Below are positions 6,936 through 16,652 of a stretch of DNA of 64,000 nucleotides, piece by piece (within the stretch, counting starts at the first letter, position 1; the number at the start of each line of letters is the position of its first letter). The stretch is from Ferruginibacter sp. (lineage in GTDB: Bacteria; Bacteroidota; Bacteroidia; Chitinophagales; Chitinophagaceae), in contig JAQBNH010000007.1 in NCBI GenBank assembly GCA_028288705.1, positions 248,001-312,000 of the forward strand, written 5' to 3'. Below the pieces are notes generated by a model. That model ran no database searches, was not told the DNA's origin, and saw only the letters and a list, made by a program, of their open reading frames with translations. Both the position numbers and the translations under genes were made by a program.

Positions 6936-9900
6936 TTACATATTTCTTCTATATTGTCCGCCTACGCTGTATAACGCATTGCTGATCTGGCCCAAAGAAC
7001 AATACTTCACGGTTTCCATCAGTTCGGCAAACAGGTTTTCATTTTTTACCGCCACGGCCTGCAAACGGGCAAGCATAGCCGCAGATTGCGACTGGTGCCT
7101 TTCCTGGAACGCCTGCAAGGTCTTGATCTGAATCTCTTTTTCCTCCGTCGTCGACCGGATCACTTCTGTTGGCAGGATCGTTGGCGATCCTTTTTTACTT
7201 AGAAAGGTATTCACCCCCACGATCGGGTATTCGCCGGTATGTTTCAATGTTTCATAATATAAACTTTCTTCCTGGATCTTATTGCGCTGGTACATTCTTT
7301 CCATCGCTCCCAACACGCCTCCGCGTTCGGTGATCCGGTTGAATTCTGCCAGCACAGCCTGCTCCACCAGGTCGGTCATTTCCTCAATTAAAAATGCGCC
7401 CTGGTTAGGGTTTTCATTTTTCGCCGTACCGAGCTCCCTGTTAATGATCAGCTGGATCGCCATCGCCCTGCGTACGCTTTCTTCCGTTGGCGTGGTAATC
7501 GCTTCGTCGTATGCATTTGTATGCAACGAATTGCAATTATCGTAGATCGCATACAAGGCCTGCAGCGTAGTGCGGATATCGTTAAAATCAATTTCCTGGG
7601 CATGCAGGCTGCGACCACTGGTTTGAATATGGTATTTTAATTTCTGGCTGCGGTCGTTTCCTTTGTATTTATTTTTCATGGCTTTCGCCCAGATGCGGCG
7701 GGCCACACGGCCGATCACGCTGTATTCCGGATCCATTCCATTGCTGAAAAAGAAAGACAGGTTTGGCGCAAAATCATCGATGTTCATTCCGCGGCTTAAA
7801 TAATATTCCACGTAAGTAAAACCATTCGCGAGCGTAAAGGCTAATTGCGTAATCGGATTGGCACCGGCTTCTGCAATATGATAGCCACTGATGCTCACGC
7901 TGTAAAAATTCTGCACTTTATTTTCGATAAAATACTCCTGCACATCGCCCATCAGTTTCAACGCGAACTCAGTAGAAAAAATGCAGGTATTCTGTGCCTG
8001 GTCTTCTTTTAAAATGTCTGCCTGCACCGTTCCGCGCACCGTGCTCAATGCTTTGGCCTTGATCGCTTCATATACATCAGGCGGCAATACATCTTTCCCG
8101 CTCAAACCCAGCAAACGCAGTCCCAGACCGTCGTTACCCGCAGGTAGGGCACCAGTTAATGCTCCTTTCTCCGGGATCACGGGTTCTCCATTATCTCCTG
8201 TATATCTTGGCAAACCGTTGATCGCATATTTCGCTTCGATGATCTTGTTCACCGATTCACGCAGGTTGTTCTCGATAATATATTTTTCGCATTGCTGATC
8301 GATCGCGGCATTCATAAAAAATGCGAGCAACATCGGCGCCGGCCCGTTGATCGTCATACTCACCGATGTTTTCGGATCGCAGAGATCAAAGCCGCTGTAT
8401 AATTTTTTGGCATCATCCACGGTGGCGATACTTACACCGCTGTTCCCGACTTTACCATAAATATCCGGGCGGTATGCCGGGTCTTCGCCGTAGAGCGTTA
8501 CACTGTCAAACGCAGTGCTGAGGCGCTTTGCAGGCTGACCGAGGCTCACGTAATGGAAACGGCGGTTCGTTCTTTCCGGTCCGCCTTCACCGGCAAACAT
8601 ACGGGTTGGATCTTCACCTTCGCGTTTCAACGGGAACACACCAGCCGTAAAAGGAAATTCTCCCGGAACGTTTTCCTGCAACTGCCATTTTAAAATATCA
8701 CCCCAGTCGCTGTATTTCGGCAGCAACACTTTTGGTACGATCGTTCCGGATAAACTTTTATAGGTAAGCGGTTGTTTGATCACCTTATCGCGAACCGTAA
8801 ATTCGTAAAATTCTTTACTATAACGGTCCTGCATAGCCGCCCAGCCTTCCACCAGTTTTTTGTTCGAAGGCAGCAGGGCTTCTTCTATATTTTTTTTGAT
8901 CTCCAGCAGGGAAGTTTTCGTTTGTTCACCGGCCAGTTCCATCACACCGTTCAACTGGTACAACTGCGTTGCCAGGCGGCTTTGCTCTTTCACCTGCAGA
9001 TCGTATTCCGCGATCGTTTCGGCGATCTCCGAGAGATAGCGTACGCGTTTTGGCGGGATGATCGTAGACTGGCTGGCAGTATCTTTTGTGTGGGCATGAT
9101 GGGTTATTTCACCTTTGAAACTGGTGCCGGTTTTGGCCTTCAATGTTTCCATCAGGCGTTCGAATAATTCGTTTACCCCTGCATCATTAAATTGGGCTGC
9201 GATCGTTCCTACAACCGGCAGTTCTTCATCTTTCGCATCCCATAAACCGTGGTTGCGTTTGTATTGCTTGCGTACGTCATGCAGGGCATCCAGTGCACCG
9301 GCTTTGTCAAATTTATTCAGGCAGATCACATCTGCATAATCGAGCATGTTGATCTTTTCCAGCTGCGATGGGGCACCATATTCCGGCGTCATCACGTACA
9401 TACTGATATCGCAATAATCCAGGATAGAGGCATCACTTTGCCCCACACCGGCACTTTCTAAAATGATAAAATCATAACCGGCAGCTTTGCAGATATCCAG
9501 CGCTTCCTGCACGTACTGGCTTAATGCCTTATCCGATTCGCGGGTGGCCAGGCTGCGCATATAAGCTCTTGGGGAAGAAATCGAATTCATCCGGATCCTG
9601 TCGCCCAATAAGGCACCGCCTGTTTTCTTTTTGCTTGGATCCACGGAGATCACGGCGATCGTTTTATCGCTGTAAGCATTTAAAAACCTCCGTACGATCT
9701 CATCTGTTACAGAAGACTTTCCTGCACCGCCGGTACCGGTAATACCGAGAACGGGATGCTGGGTTTCCGGCTTAACGATGTTATTGGGAATGCCGTTTTC
9801 TGCATTCGTGATGCCACGTGCGATGCGGCGAACGTCAATCACTTCGCCCGTTGTCATGGGTTTGGGGTACTCACCGGCACCGTTTAAATTGAAATCGCAT

Positions 9901-10313
9901 TGTTTGATCACATCTTCGATCATGCCTTCCAGGCCCATGTGGCGGCCATCATCCGGGCTGTAAATCCTCGTGATGCCATAGTTATGCAATTCTTCAATTT
10001 CCGCAGGAAGAATGGTGCCGCCACCACCGCCAAATATTTTGATATGCCCGCAACCATTTTCATCCAGCAGGTCCTTCATGTATTTAAAAAATTCTACGTG
10101 GCCGCCCTGGTAGCTCGTGATGGCGATGCCCTGTACATCCTCTTCAATGGCGCATTCCACGATCTCGAGAACGCTGCGGTTATGGCCGAGGTGAATGATC
10201 TCGGCACCTTTGCTTTGCAGGATGCGGCGCATAATATTTATAGCGGCATCGTGGCCATCAAACAGGGCAGCAGCAGTAACGATCCGTACTTTATTCTGGG
10301 TAGTAAAACTCAT
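6936..10313 (-). CDS. icmF: Fused isobutyryl-CoA mutase (B12-dependent mutase with built-in G-protein chaperone)
   Basis: A 1,125-residue fusion that interconverts isobutyryl-CoA and n-butyryl-CoA with adenosylcobalamin. Order of domains: cobalamin-binding domain at about 8-145 ([14 protein letters not shown], then [13 protein letters not shown]); MeaB-type GTPase at about 185-420 with P-loop GTGGAGKSS and the NKFD guanine-specificity motif; linker; and the acyl-CoA mutase barrel ([47 protein letters not shown]). Length and order match IcmF rather than separate mutase and MeaB chains. The start at 10313 is chosen because the frame upstream (17 codons) lacks conservation. A TAAATTTG box lies on this strand at 10376-10383. 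It is the last gene of the rsmA run (74-bp gap) and has its own terminator. Acyl specificity (isobutyryl versus other) is from family knowledge. Confidence 0.93.
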   Translation of the reverse strand: MSFTTQNKVRIVTAAALFDGHDAAINIMRRILQSKGAEIIHLGHNRSVLEIVECAIEEDVQGIAITSYQGGHVEFFKYMKDLLDENGCGHIKIFGGGGGTILPAEIEELHNYGITRIYSPDDGRHMGLEGMIEDVIKQCDFNLNGAGEYPKPMTTGEVIDVRRIARGITNAENGIPNNIVKPETQHPVLGITGTGGAGKSSVTDEIVRRFLNAYSDKTIAVISVDPSKKKTGGALLGDRIRMNSISSPRAYMRSLATRESDKALSQYVQEALDICKAAGYDFIILESAGVGQSDASILDYCDISMYVMTPEYGAPSQLEKINMLDYADVICLNKFDKAGALDALHDVRKQYKRNHGLWDAKDEELPVVGTIAAQFNDAGVNELFERLMETLKAKTGTSFKGEITHHAHTKDTASQSTIIPPKRVRYLSEIAETIAEYDLQVKEQSRLATQLYQLNGVMELAGEQTKTSLLEIKKNIEEALLPSNKKLVEGWAAMQDRYSKEFYEFTVRDKVIKQPLTYKSLSGTIVPKVLLPKYSDWGDILKWQLQENVPGEFPFTAGVFPLKREGEDPTRMFAGEGGPERTNRRFHYVSLGQPAKRLSTAFDSVTLYGEDPAYRPDIYGKVGNSGVSIATVDDAKKLYSGFDLCDPKTSVSMTINGPAPMLLAFFMNAAIDQQCEKYIIENNLRESVNKIIEAKYAINGLPRYTGDNGEPVIPEKGALTGALPAGNDGLGLRLLGLSGKDVLPPDVYEAIKAKALSTVRGTVQADILKEDQAQNTCIFSTEFALKLMGDVQEYFIENKVQNFYSVSISGYHIAEAGANPITQLAFTLANGFTYVEYYLSRGMNIDDFAPNLSFFFSNGMDPEYSVIGRVARRIWAKAMKNKYKGNDRSQKLKYHIQTSGRSLHAQEIDFNDIRTTLQALYAIYDNCNSLHTNAYDEAITTPTEESVRRAMAIQLIINRELGTAKNENPNQGAFLIEEMTDLVEQAVLAEFNRITERGGVLGAMERMYQRNKIQEESLYYETLKHTGEYPIVGVNTFLSKKGSPTILPTEVIRSTTEEKEIQIKTLQAFQERHQSQSAAMLARLQAVAVKNENLFAELMETVKYCSLGQISNALYSVGGQYRRNM

Positions 10314-10387
10314 AATATGATTTTGAGAGGCCGAGGGATCGGAGGATCCATATGGTTGAAGCAACGGCCGGGGGGCAAATTTACTGA

Positions 10388-11272
10388 TTAAAGGCTGGAA
10401 ATGTGAACGGCAACCGCATTTTTGGCGGGTTGCTTTTTCCGGTCCAGCAGCCTGGGAAGATCCAGCACGATACCTGCAGAAAAATTAAACACGCGGGCAT
10501 CAACAAAATTCTTCGACATTAAAATACTCAGCCCCATCTGGCCTTCGAGGCGCAGGCCGGGTAATTTTTTGAAGCCAAAGGAACTCACAAAGGCGGGTTC
10601 CCAAAAACTCGCGAGGCGGTAAGTGAGGCTATCGAGTTTATAGTTATTTAATTCTGTTGGCGTATAATCCGTTTTTATGCCGTGGTATTTAATAAAACTA
10701 AAACGGGAAGAAAATGCCGCCGCGAATACATCAGCCCCACCAACAACAATCGCCGGCTGGATATAAAATTTCGTTACCCGGGCATCATGAAAGCGGGTAT
10801 AGGGCAATTGGTTCGCATCTGTTCCGGCATCATCGATCCTGAAGCGCCCGAAACCAATGCCGCCTGCCAGCTGAAAATTAGCGTTACGCCTGGCATCGAT
10901 CGGGAAATTATAACCGAGCCCGGTTTCCAGTAATTTTCGTTTGTAATGCAGGATACTGCTGTCCTGGTTGCGGAAAGAATAATCGCCGTCATTCTGTTCT
11001 TTACGGCTATAATAGGATGCCTGCAGGAACCAGCGTTTATTGAGCGCGTAGGCTGCTTGTGCGTCTAAGCCGGAAGCACTGTTCTTCGTGACCTTGCTGC
11101 CTTCGGAATTATGCCCAACGATATTGGTAGAATAATTCGCGGCCAGTTTTGTTTCGTTCTTTTTGGTGAGAAAAGAAACATTATGTGCCGCCGGGCTATA
11201 CACATAGCGGGGAGAATAGCAGGAGCAAAAAAGCAGCAGGCAAATGCTTAAACGACACAGGATACGGATCAT
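10388..11272 (-). CDS. Lipoprotein with predicted outer-membrane beta-barrel character
   Basis: A 294-residue product I cannot assign to a named family. The N-terminus ([18 protein letters not shown]) is a lipoprotein-type signal with candidate Cys17/Cys19. The rest alternates polar and hydrophobic residues in many short strands ([44 protein letters not shown]), which suggests a small barrel or sandwich. Its start overlaps the stop of rsmA by 4 nt (ATGA), implying translational coupling. A link in function with rsmA is not evident. Confidence 0.78.
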   Translation of the reverse strand: MIRILCRLSICLLLFCSCYSPRYVYSPAAHNVSFLTKKNETKLAANYSTNIVGHNSEGSKVTKNSASGLDAQAAYALNKRWFLQASYYSRKEQNDGDYSFRNQDSSILHYKRKLLETGLGYNFPIDARRNANFQLAGGIGFGRFRIDDAGTDANQLPYTRFHDARVTKFYIQPAIVVGGADVFAAAFSSRFSFIKYHGIKTDYTPTELNNYKLDSLTYRLASFWEPAFVSSFGFKKLPGLRLEGQMGLSILMSKNFVDARVFNFSAGIVLDLPRLLDRKKQPAKNAVAVHISSL

Positions 11273-12021
11273 TGCATACGATAAGTTAGGGCGGCAAAAT
11301 CCTCTATGGACAAGGCCTCTGCACGTTTATTAAATAGTTCATCTTTCAATACATCCGGCATAAATAAACTTTTAACGGCATTGCGTAAGGTCTTACGACG
11401 CTGGTTAAACGCCGTTTTCACCAGGATTTCGTACGAGCGTTGCGACCTTACTTTCAATGGCTCCGCTTTTCTCGTAAGGCGGATCACGCCGCTCATCACT
11501 TTGGGTGGCGGGGTGAAACTTTCCGGCGGCACGTCGAATAAATATTCGATATCATAAAACGGTTGCAGCAAGGCACTCAATACACCGTATACTTTACTGC
11601 CGGGGCCGGAAGCCGCCCGTTGCGCCACTTCTTTCTGAAACATCCCGATCACTACGGGCACGTCATCTTTCCAGTCGAGGACTTTAAAAAGGATCTGCGT
11701 AGAAATATTGTAAGGAAAATTGCCGATGACGATAAACGGCTCTTCAAAAGGCTGATCTACCTGTAAAAAATCCTGGTGAATGATCTTATCCTGGAGTATA
11801 GGGAATTGCTTTTTTAATAGAGGCACTTTATCATCATCCAGTTCCACCGCTTTGAAATCGATCCCCGGGATCTTCACCAGTTCTTTGGTGAGTGCACCGC
11901 CACCCGGACCAACTTCCAGCAGGCGCGTGAACGGATGTTCCATCAGGGCATCCACGATCTTTTTAATGATCGTTTCATCTTTTAAGAAATGCTGCCCCAG
12001 TGATTTTTTCAAAATGTACAT
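11269..12021 (-). CDS. rsmA: 16S rRNA (adenine1518-N6/adenine1519-N6)-dimethyltransferase RsmA (KsgA)
   Basis: Dimethylates two adjacent adenines in the helix 45 loop of 16S rRNA during small-subunit maturation, using SAM. The 250-residue length fits. Visible motifs: N-terminal KKSLGQHFLKD, SAM-binding LLEVGPGGGALTKEL (about 36-50), catalytic motif IV GNFPYNIST (about 99-107), and the C-terminal helical domain with PPPKVMSGVIRL and FNQRRKTLRNAV. A TAGTTTTG box (12027-12034 on this strand) ends only 5 nt before the ATG, so the mRNA leader may be very short. It heads a minus-strand run with the lipoprotein and icmF. Confidence 0.97.
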   Translation of the reverse strand: MYILKKSLGQHFLKDETIIKKIVDALMEHPFTRLLEVGPGGGALTKELVKIPGIDFKAVELDDDKVPLLKKQFPILQDKIIHQDFLQVDQPFEEPFIVIGNFPYNISTQILFKVLDWKDDVPVVIGMFQKEVAQRAASGPGSKVYGVLSALLQPFYDIEYLFDVPPESFTPPPKVMSGVIRLTRKAEPLKVRSQRSYEILVKTAFNQRRKTLRNAVKSLFMPDVLKDELFNKRAEALSIEDFAALTYRMQ

Positions 12022-12062
12022 AGCTGCAAAACTAAACTAAAATAGATGCCGGAAAAGGTGGT

Positions 12063-12092
12063 AAAAAAACAAAGCCCTCTTTTGAAGGGCTC
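12063..12092 (-). terminator. Rho-independent terminator of the 1,494-residue surface protein gene
   Basis: On the minus strand the GAGCCCT arm (12086-12092) pairs with AGGGCTT (12072-12078, read in reverse) and a T-rich run follows opposite 12063-12071, 23 nt after the stop codon. Confidence 0.8.
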
Positions 12093-12114
12093 TGCTGGTT
12101 ATTTATAAAAATGA

Positions 12115-15100
12115 TTAATTGCGGATCAATAATTTTTGAACGAGCACTTCATCCGGGAGCAATACCTGCACCGTATAAGTTCCGTTGGTAAATCTCGCAA
12201 GGCCGCTCAGCTGGAGAACGTTTTGTCCGCCAGTTACTTTTTGCTTTTGCAGCAATACTACTTTCCCCAGGTTATCGATCAGGCGGATATGGCCTTCACC
12301 ATCTTTGGCTGCGTTGAAGCGGATCGTCACCTGGTCAGTTGCCGGGTTGGGATGAATGCTTACCGGGTTGCTGATGACCGCACCATATTTAACCAGTAGC
12401 ACCTGGCTGTATTTCACCTGGCCGTCGCCGGCGATAATTTTCAGGCGGTAATAGATCAATCCTGCTGTCAGCTGGCTGATATCATCAGTTGTTCCAAAGT
12501 CGCGTTGCTGGTTGATGGGCACATCTTTTACCAGGGTATTTACCGTGCTGAAAGACTGGTTATCCGTGCTGCGTTCGAGTTCAAAGCGGTTGATGCTTTG
12601 TGATGTAATGAGTGTCCAGTTAAGGGATACCGTGTTACCCTGTGGCACTGCACTGAATTTGATCAGGTTAATATTTAAAACATATCCTGCATAACGCCAG
12701 TCGCGGTCGTATTGGAATGCAAAGGTTTTTTGTACCGGGCATCTTGCTCCTGGTGTGGCGTCACCCGTGGTGCTGCCGCCATTACCCATATTGTAAGAAG
12801 TACCTTTGAAATTGATCACGTTATTGAGCGAATCGAACCTGTTATCCAGGCCGTCTCCATCGGCATCCAGGCCGGTGAGGGTGACGATATCATCGCCTCT
12901 TCCGTTTCTATCGAAATCATTTCCTTCAATGATATCCGGTGCGCCGTCGGCATCTGTATCCAGGTCGCGGTAGTCAGGCAGCAGATCTCCATCGGTATTC
13001 ACCACGAAGATACCACCGCCACCAAAGTTGCCGAGGTTATTATCATAGCCATCGTCCAGGCCATCTTTATCTGCATCAACATACCAGGGTAACCGGTAAC
13101 CATTGGTAGATTGCCCTTCGATATTATCAGGGATACCGTCGTTATCTGCATCGATATCCAGGTAATCCGGCCCGAAACTATTGTCCGTATTCAGGAGGTT
13201 TAAGGCTACGCCATGACGGGCCGTGTTCCAGCCGTCTGCGCTTTGCGGACCGTCGATGAAACCATCATAAGCGGCATCGGTATATCCTGCTTCGATCACA
13301 TCCGTGATGCCATCGTTATCGCTATCCAGGTCGTACGGGTTTGCACGTTTATCTGAATCAAAATTTTTGTAAGGATAGGAATCCGCACGGCCGTCGCCAT
13401 CTGTATCGGCACCGGTTTTTAATAAGGCCGTTGCATTGATCGCATTATCCGAGAGGCCATCTCCATTGGCATCCACGAAGCCATCAATAATACCATTGAA
13501 GTTCGTATCTGCACCGCCGGCTTCCACCAGGTCTGGGATACCATCGTTATCACTATCCAGGTCGATCGCATTTGCTTTACCATCGCCATCCAGATCGAGC
13601 GGACCGAGGCCCACACCGGAGTTATAGGCTCCACTGTTATTCGTATCTACATTTTGAGAAAGGCCATCGCCATCGGTATCTGTATAGCTGTCGATTTTAC
13701 CATTTCCATCGGCATCAACGCCGCCTGCTTCTACCACATCCGGGATACCGTCGTTATCACTGTCCAGGTCGAGCATATTTACTTTGCCGTCCTTGTCCAT
13801 ATCGAAGCGGTCATCAACGCCATCACTGTTACTATCGATGCGGCCAGGGAAATCGGTATCTAAATAATTCTGGATACCATCGTTATCGCTATCGCCATCG
13901 GCGGTAAAATTGTCGTTGATAAAATCGCCGTTCCAATCTACAAAGCCCGCGTAGGTTGGATCGTAGGCATTGATGATGCCGTTGCTGTTCGCATCCTGGA
14001 ATGCTGCAGGCATATAACTTTCCACGAAATCCGGGATACCATCTTTGTCTTTATCAATATCGCAGGAGATCGTTACTGTGACCTGAACACAAGCCGTGGT
14101 ATTACAATCTCCTTCGGCACGCACGTAATAAGTCGTGGTGATCAGTGGCGTTACCGTAATGGAAGTACCGGTTCCCACCAGCGTTCCCCCACAGCTTCCG
14201 CTATACCAGTTCCAAACGGCGTTCGTTCCTAAAGTTCCACCGCTGAGTGTAAGGGTTACAGTGTTTCCGGGACAGACATTATTCTTGTTTTTCGTTGCGC
14301 TCGTGGCTGCAACAGAAAGTGTTTTTGCTGTTAAGTAAACAGATGGTGAAGTGTATTGGCAACCAGCCACACCAATATTTCCCTGTGCCGCGATGATCAC
14401 GCGGTAATATTTATTTACATCGGATGCCCCGATCGGGTTGATGGTAAAGGTTACAGCGGAAGCGCCACCGATATTCGACCAGGTAAAATTATCTGTACTG
14501 ATCTGCCATTGGTAATCTTTTGCACCGGGTGTTGCAGCGGGATCGTTCACATTTGCGGTGAAAGTGGTACTCGTGCCCAAACAGCCACCAGTTGCCGTGT
14601 TAACCGAAACAGTAGGCAACGCATCGCAGGTACCAAACTGGATATCATCGAGGGCGATATCATTTCCGCAACCACCTTCGCCGGCGTTGATCAATTCTAA
14701 AATAACGTTACTATAGCCGGCCGGCATTACCCAGCGGATACCGTAAAGTGTCCAGTTGTTATTGGTAATATCAGGTGTGGTAAATTCTGTAATAACGAGT
14801 CCGGTCACGCGATCGGTTACCCGGATCAGGATCTTTGGATATTTAAACCCGCCGAGGCCATCACATACCGTTTGATAAGTGCTGTTGCCCAGGAAGGCCG
14901 CCCAGAACGCCACGGAATATTGCTGGCCGGAACAGGCTACAGGCATCGTATCCTTATACATCGTGGTGGCTGCAGCATCGGCATTGATCGTCATAAAACG
15001 GCCTCCGCCATTTCCGGTATGATCGCGGAACGGCACCCAGTATGTCGGATTTCCCCGTTGGGAACTATCTGTTGTGGAAAACCTTTCGATTGGCGTTGGA

Positions 15101-16599
15101 ACAGCAACGGAACCCGTGTAACCTGTAACGGGTGTTAAAGCAACAGGTAATGATGAACTGATACCAACACCGGAACCAAACGTTTGATTGTACAACAGGT
15201 TGCCAATTGTACATGGCGGTGTTGTTGGTGTGATAGAAATAATAAATGGTGTGGGCTGCGATTCGGTGATATCATCCGGTTTATCGTTCGAGTTCAGATC
15301 CGGGTTTGGCCCGTTGGTGGATGAATCGCGCAGTGCCACGTTATTGAAGCCATTGCCTGAAGCAACAGCAGAATTTTTATAAATGATCCCCGGGTTGATA
15401 CCGGACAGCCGGCAGGAGATCCTGATCGTAAAATTATTATTGGCCTGCGGGTAACAGGGAAGCCCCTGGCCGATGGCGAGCAAGTTGGTGATGGTGGTTC
15501 CGTTGTATAAAGGATTTAAACTCACGCCTGCGGGATTGCTGGTAAGCGACACCGTTACGTTAGACACATTGGAGGCGCCGTTGATCAGCCCGAGATTATC
15601 GCTTAACTGAACATTCGTGATCGGCACGTTACCATAGTTTCTCACCAGGATATCATACACAACGGTGTATTGATTCGCCGTACCTGTAGGGGTAACGGAC
15701 ACCAGTTTTTTAGCATTACCAACACCGGAATTGATCTGGCCCATATCTGCAGCATACACCCCTTTATTCGCAGCGTAATTGTACGTGATCACGGCAGTAT
15801 CAGCTGTAACAGGATTGATCCGGTTATAGCGGCAGCCTGCTGCATAAGAAGCAACAAGATCACCGTTTGCATATGCCAAACCCACCAGGCTTGTGGCGCC
15901 GGCGGGTAGCTTAACAGTGTCGATATAAGTACAGGTCATGTGCCGCCCGGGGCTGCCAAAACTTGTATAATTAGGTGTGAATAATTTATTGTCGAAAACA
16001 AAATACATCTGGCCGCTTGGCATCAGCGTGATATCTCCCGAGCCCACATTCCAGAGTTTTTTTCCGCCGGTGAGGTCAAGGGTATCTGCGGATCCGACAA
16101 TACCGGCAGCGAGATCCATTTGCCGCAGATAAGCTTTGAACGGTGCGGTATTTGAAAACTCCAGCACCCAGGATGTTCCGTTTCCGTCGAAGGTTACACC
16201 ACCGATATCGTAAGCAAAAGACCGGGTAGTATCCAGCCTTGGAGCCGTGCTTGTAGGGCAGGTTGCCGGGTTCCAGCGCCATACATAAGTTCGTACCGGT
16301 GAAATGGCGTAGTTCGTCCAGAGATAATAGATCATCTGGTCTTTCGGGTTAAAAGAGATACTTGCAGCGGTACGGCTGAAGGTTTTCGATGCTGCCCCGA
16401 TCCGGAGTTGTGGAAGGCAACCAATCGGGTTACCAGCTTTCGTTAAAATAGGTGAAGTATAGTTGTAATAATAAACCGAATCGGCACCACTGCCACAGTT
16501 ATCTCTCCCGATAGACACCGGGATGCTAAATGTTGCAGGCTGGGCAAACACATCACTAAGGAGTAATACCGTTAGTAACAGTAGTAGAAGTTTTTTCAT
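12115..16599 (-). CDS. Giant T9SS-exported protein with thrombospondin type 3-like calcium repeats
   Basis: A 1,494-residue surface or secreted protein. Signal peptide at 1-19 (MKKLLLLLLTVLLLSDVFAQ). Residues about 20-300 form a beta-rich domain. A DUF11/CARDB-like segment lies at about 305-420 (VVYDILVRNYGNVPITNVQLSDNLG region). Then come a carbohydrate-binding-like region with RFMTINADA, and Ig-like domains with paired cysteines. About residues 860-1300 hold many aspartate-rich units (DKDKDGIPD, DSDNDGIQNYLD, DLDGDGKANAIDLDSDNDGIPD), the pattern of calcium-binding TSP3 repeats. A FELERSTDNQSF ... YYRLKI stalk and a sorting domain (SIHPNPATDQVTIRF ... LLIRN) close the chain. No enzyme motif is visible; a cell-surface or adhesion role is inferred. 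It is transcribed in the same direction as the M1 peptidase upstream (53-bp gap). Confidence 0.9.
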   Translation of the reverse strand: MKKLLLLLLTVLLLSDVFAQPATFSIPVSIGRDNCGSGADSVYYYNYTSPILTKAGNPIGCLPQLRIGAASKTFSRTAASISFNPKDQMIYYLWTNYAISPVRTYVWRWNPATCPTSTAPRLDTTRSFAYDIGGVTFDGNGTSWVLEFSNTAPFKAYLRQMDLAAGIVGSADTLDLTGGKKLWNVGSGDITLMPSGQMYFVFDNKLFTPNYTSFGSPGRHMTCTYIDTVKLPAGATSLVGLAYANGDLVASYAAGCRYNRINPVTADTAVITYNYAANKGVYAADMGQINSGVGNAKKLVSVTPTGTANQYTVVYDILVRNYGNVPITNVQLSDNLGLINGASNVSNVTVSLTSNPAGVSLNPLYNGTTITNLLAIGQGLPCYPQANNNFTIRISCRLSGINPGIIYKNSAVASGNGFNNVALRDSSTNGPNPDLNSNDKPDDITESQPTPFIISITPTTPPCTIGNLLYNQTFGSGVGISSSLPVALTPVTGYTGSVAVPTPIERFSTTDSSQRGNPTYWVPFRDHTGNGGGRFMTINADAAATTMYKDTMPVACSGQQYSVAFWAAFLGNSTYQTVCDGLGGFKYPKILIRVTDRVTGLVITEFTTPDITNNNWTLYGIRWVMPAGYSNVILELINAGEGGCGNDIALDDIQFGTCDALPTVSVNTATGGCLGTSTTFTANVNDPAATPGAKDYQWQISTDNFTWSNIGGASAVTFTINPIGASDVNKYYRVIIAAQGNIGVAGCQYTSPSVYLTAKTLSVAATSATKNKNNVCPGNTVTLTLSGGTLGTNAVWNWYSGSCGGTLVGTGTSITVTPLITTTYYVRAEGDCNTTACVQVTVTISCDIDKDKDGIPDFVESYMPAAFQDANSNGIINAYDPTYAGFVDWNGDFINDNFTADGDSDNDGIQNYLDTDFPGRIDSNSDGVDDRFDMDKDGKVNMLDLDSDNDGIPDVVEAGGVDADGNGKIDSYTDTDGDGLSQNVDTNNSGAYNSGVGLGPLDLDGDGKANAIDLDSDNDGIPDLVEAGGADTNFNGIIDGFVDANGDGLSDNAINATALLKTGADTDGDGRADSYPYKNFDSDKRANPYDLDSDNDGITDVIEAGYTDAAYDGFIDGPQSADGWNTARHGVALNLLNTDNSFGPDYLDIDADNDGIPDNIEGQSTNGYRLPWYVDADKDGLDDGYDNNLGNFGGGGIFVVNTDGDLLPDYRDLDTDADGAPDIIEGNDFDRNGRGDDIVTLTGLDADGDGLDNRFDSLNNVINFKGTSYNMGNGGSTTGDATPGARCPVQKTFAFQYDRDWRYAGYVLNINLIKFSAVPQGNTVSLNWTLITSQSINRFELERSTDNQSFSTVNTLVKDVPINQQRDFGTTDDISQLTAGLIYYRLKIIAGDGQVKYSQVLLVKYGAVISNPVSIHPNPATDQVTIRFNAAKDGEGHIRLIDNLGKVVLLQKQKVTGGQNVLQLSGLARFTNGTYTVQVLLPDEVLVQKLLIRN

Positions 16600-16652
16600 A
16601 GACTGAATTTTGCGTTTTGCACGGGTACGGATCGGACTTATTTATTCGGGGC

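Noticed and set aside
10314..10387. Cobalamin riboswitch before icmF
   Set aside because: The leader is only 74 bp and lacks the B12 box; expression is more likely from the upstream run or the TAAATTTG box.
9900..10391. Plus-strand open frame inside icmF
   Set aside because: It is antisense to the conserved cobalamin-binding domain and shows no family motif.
13419..13907. Open frames on both strands in the Asp-repeat region
   Set aside because: They mirror the DxDxDG repeat codons of the large surface protein.
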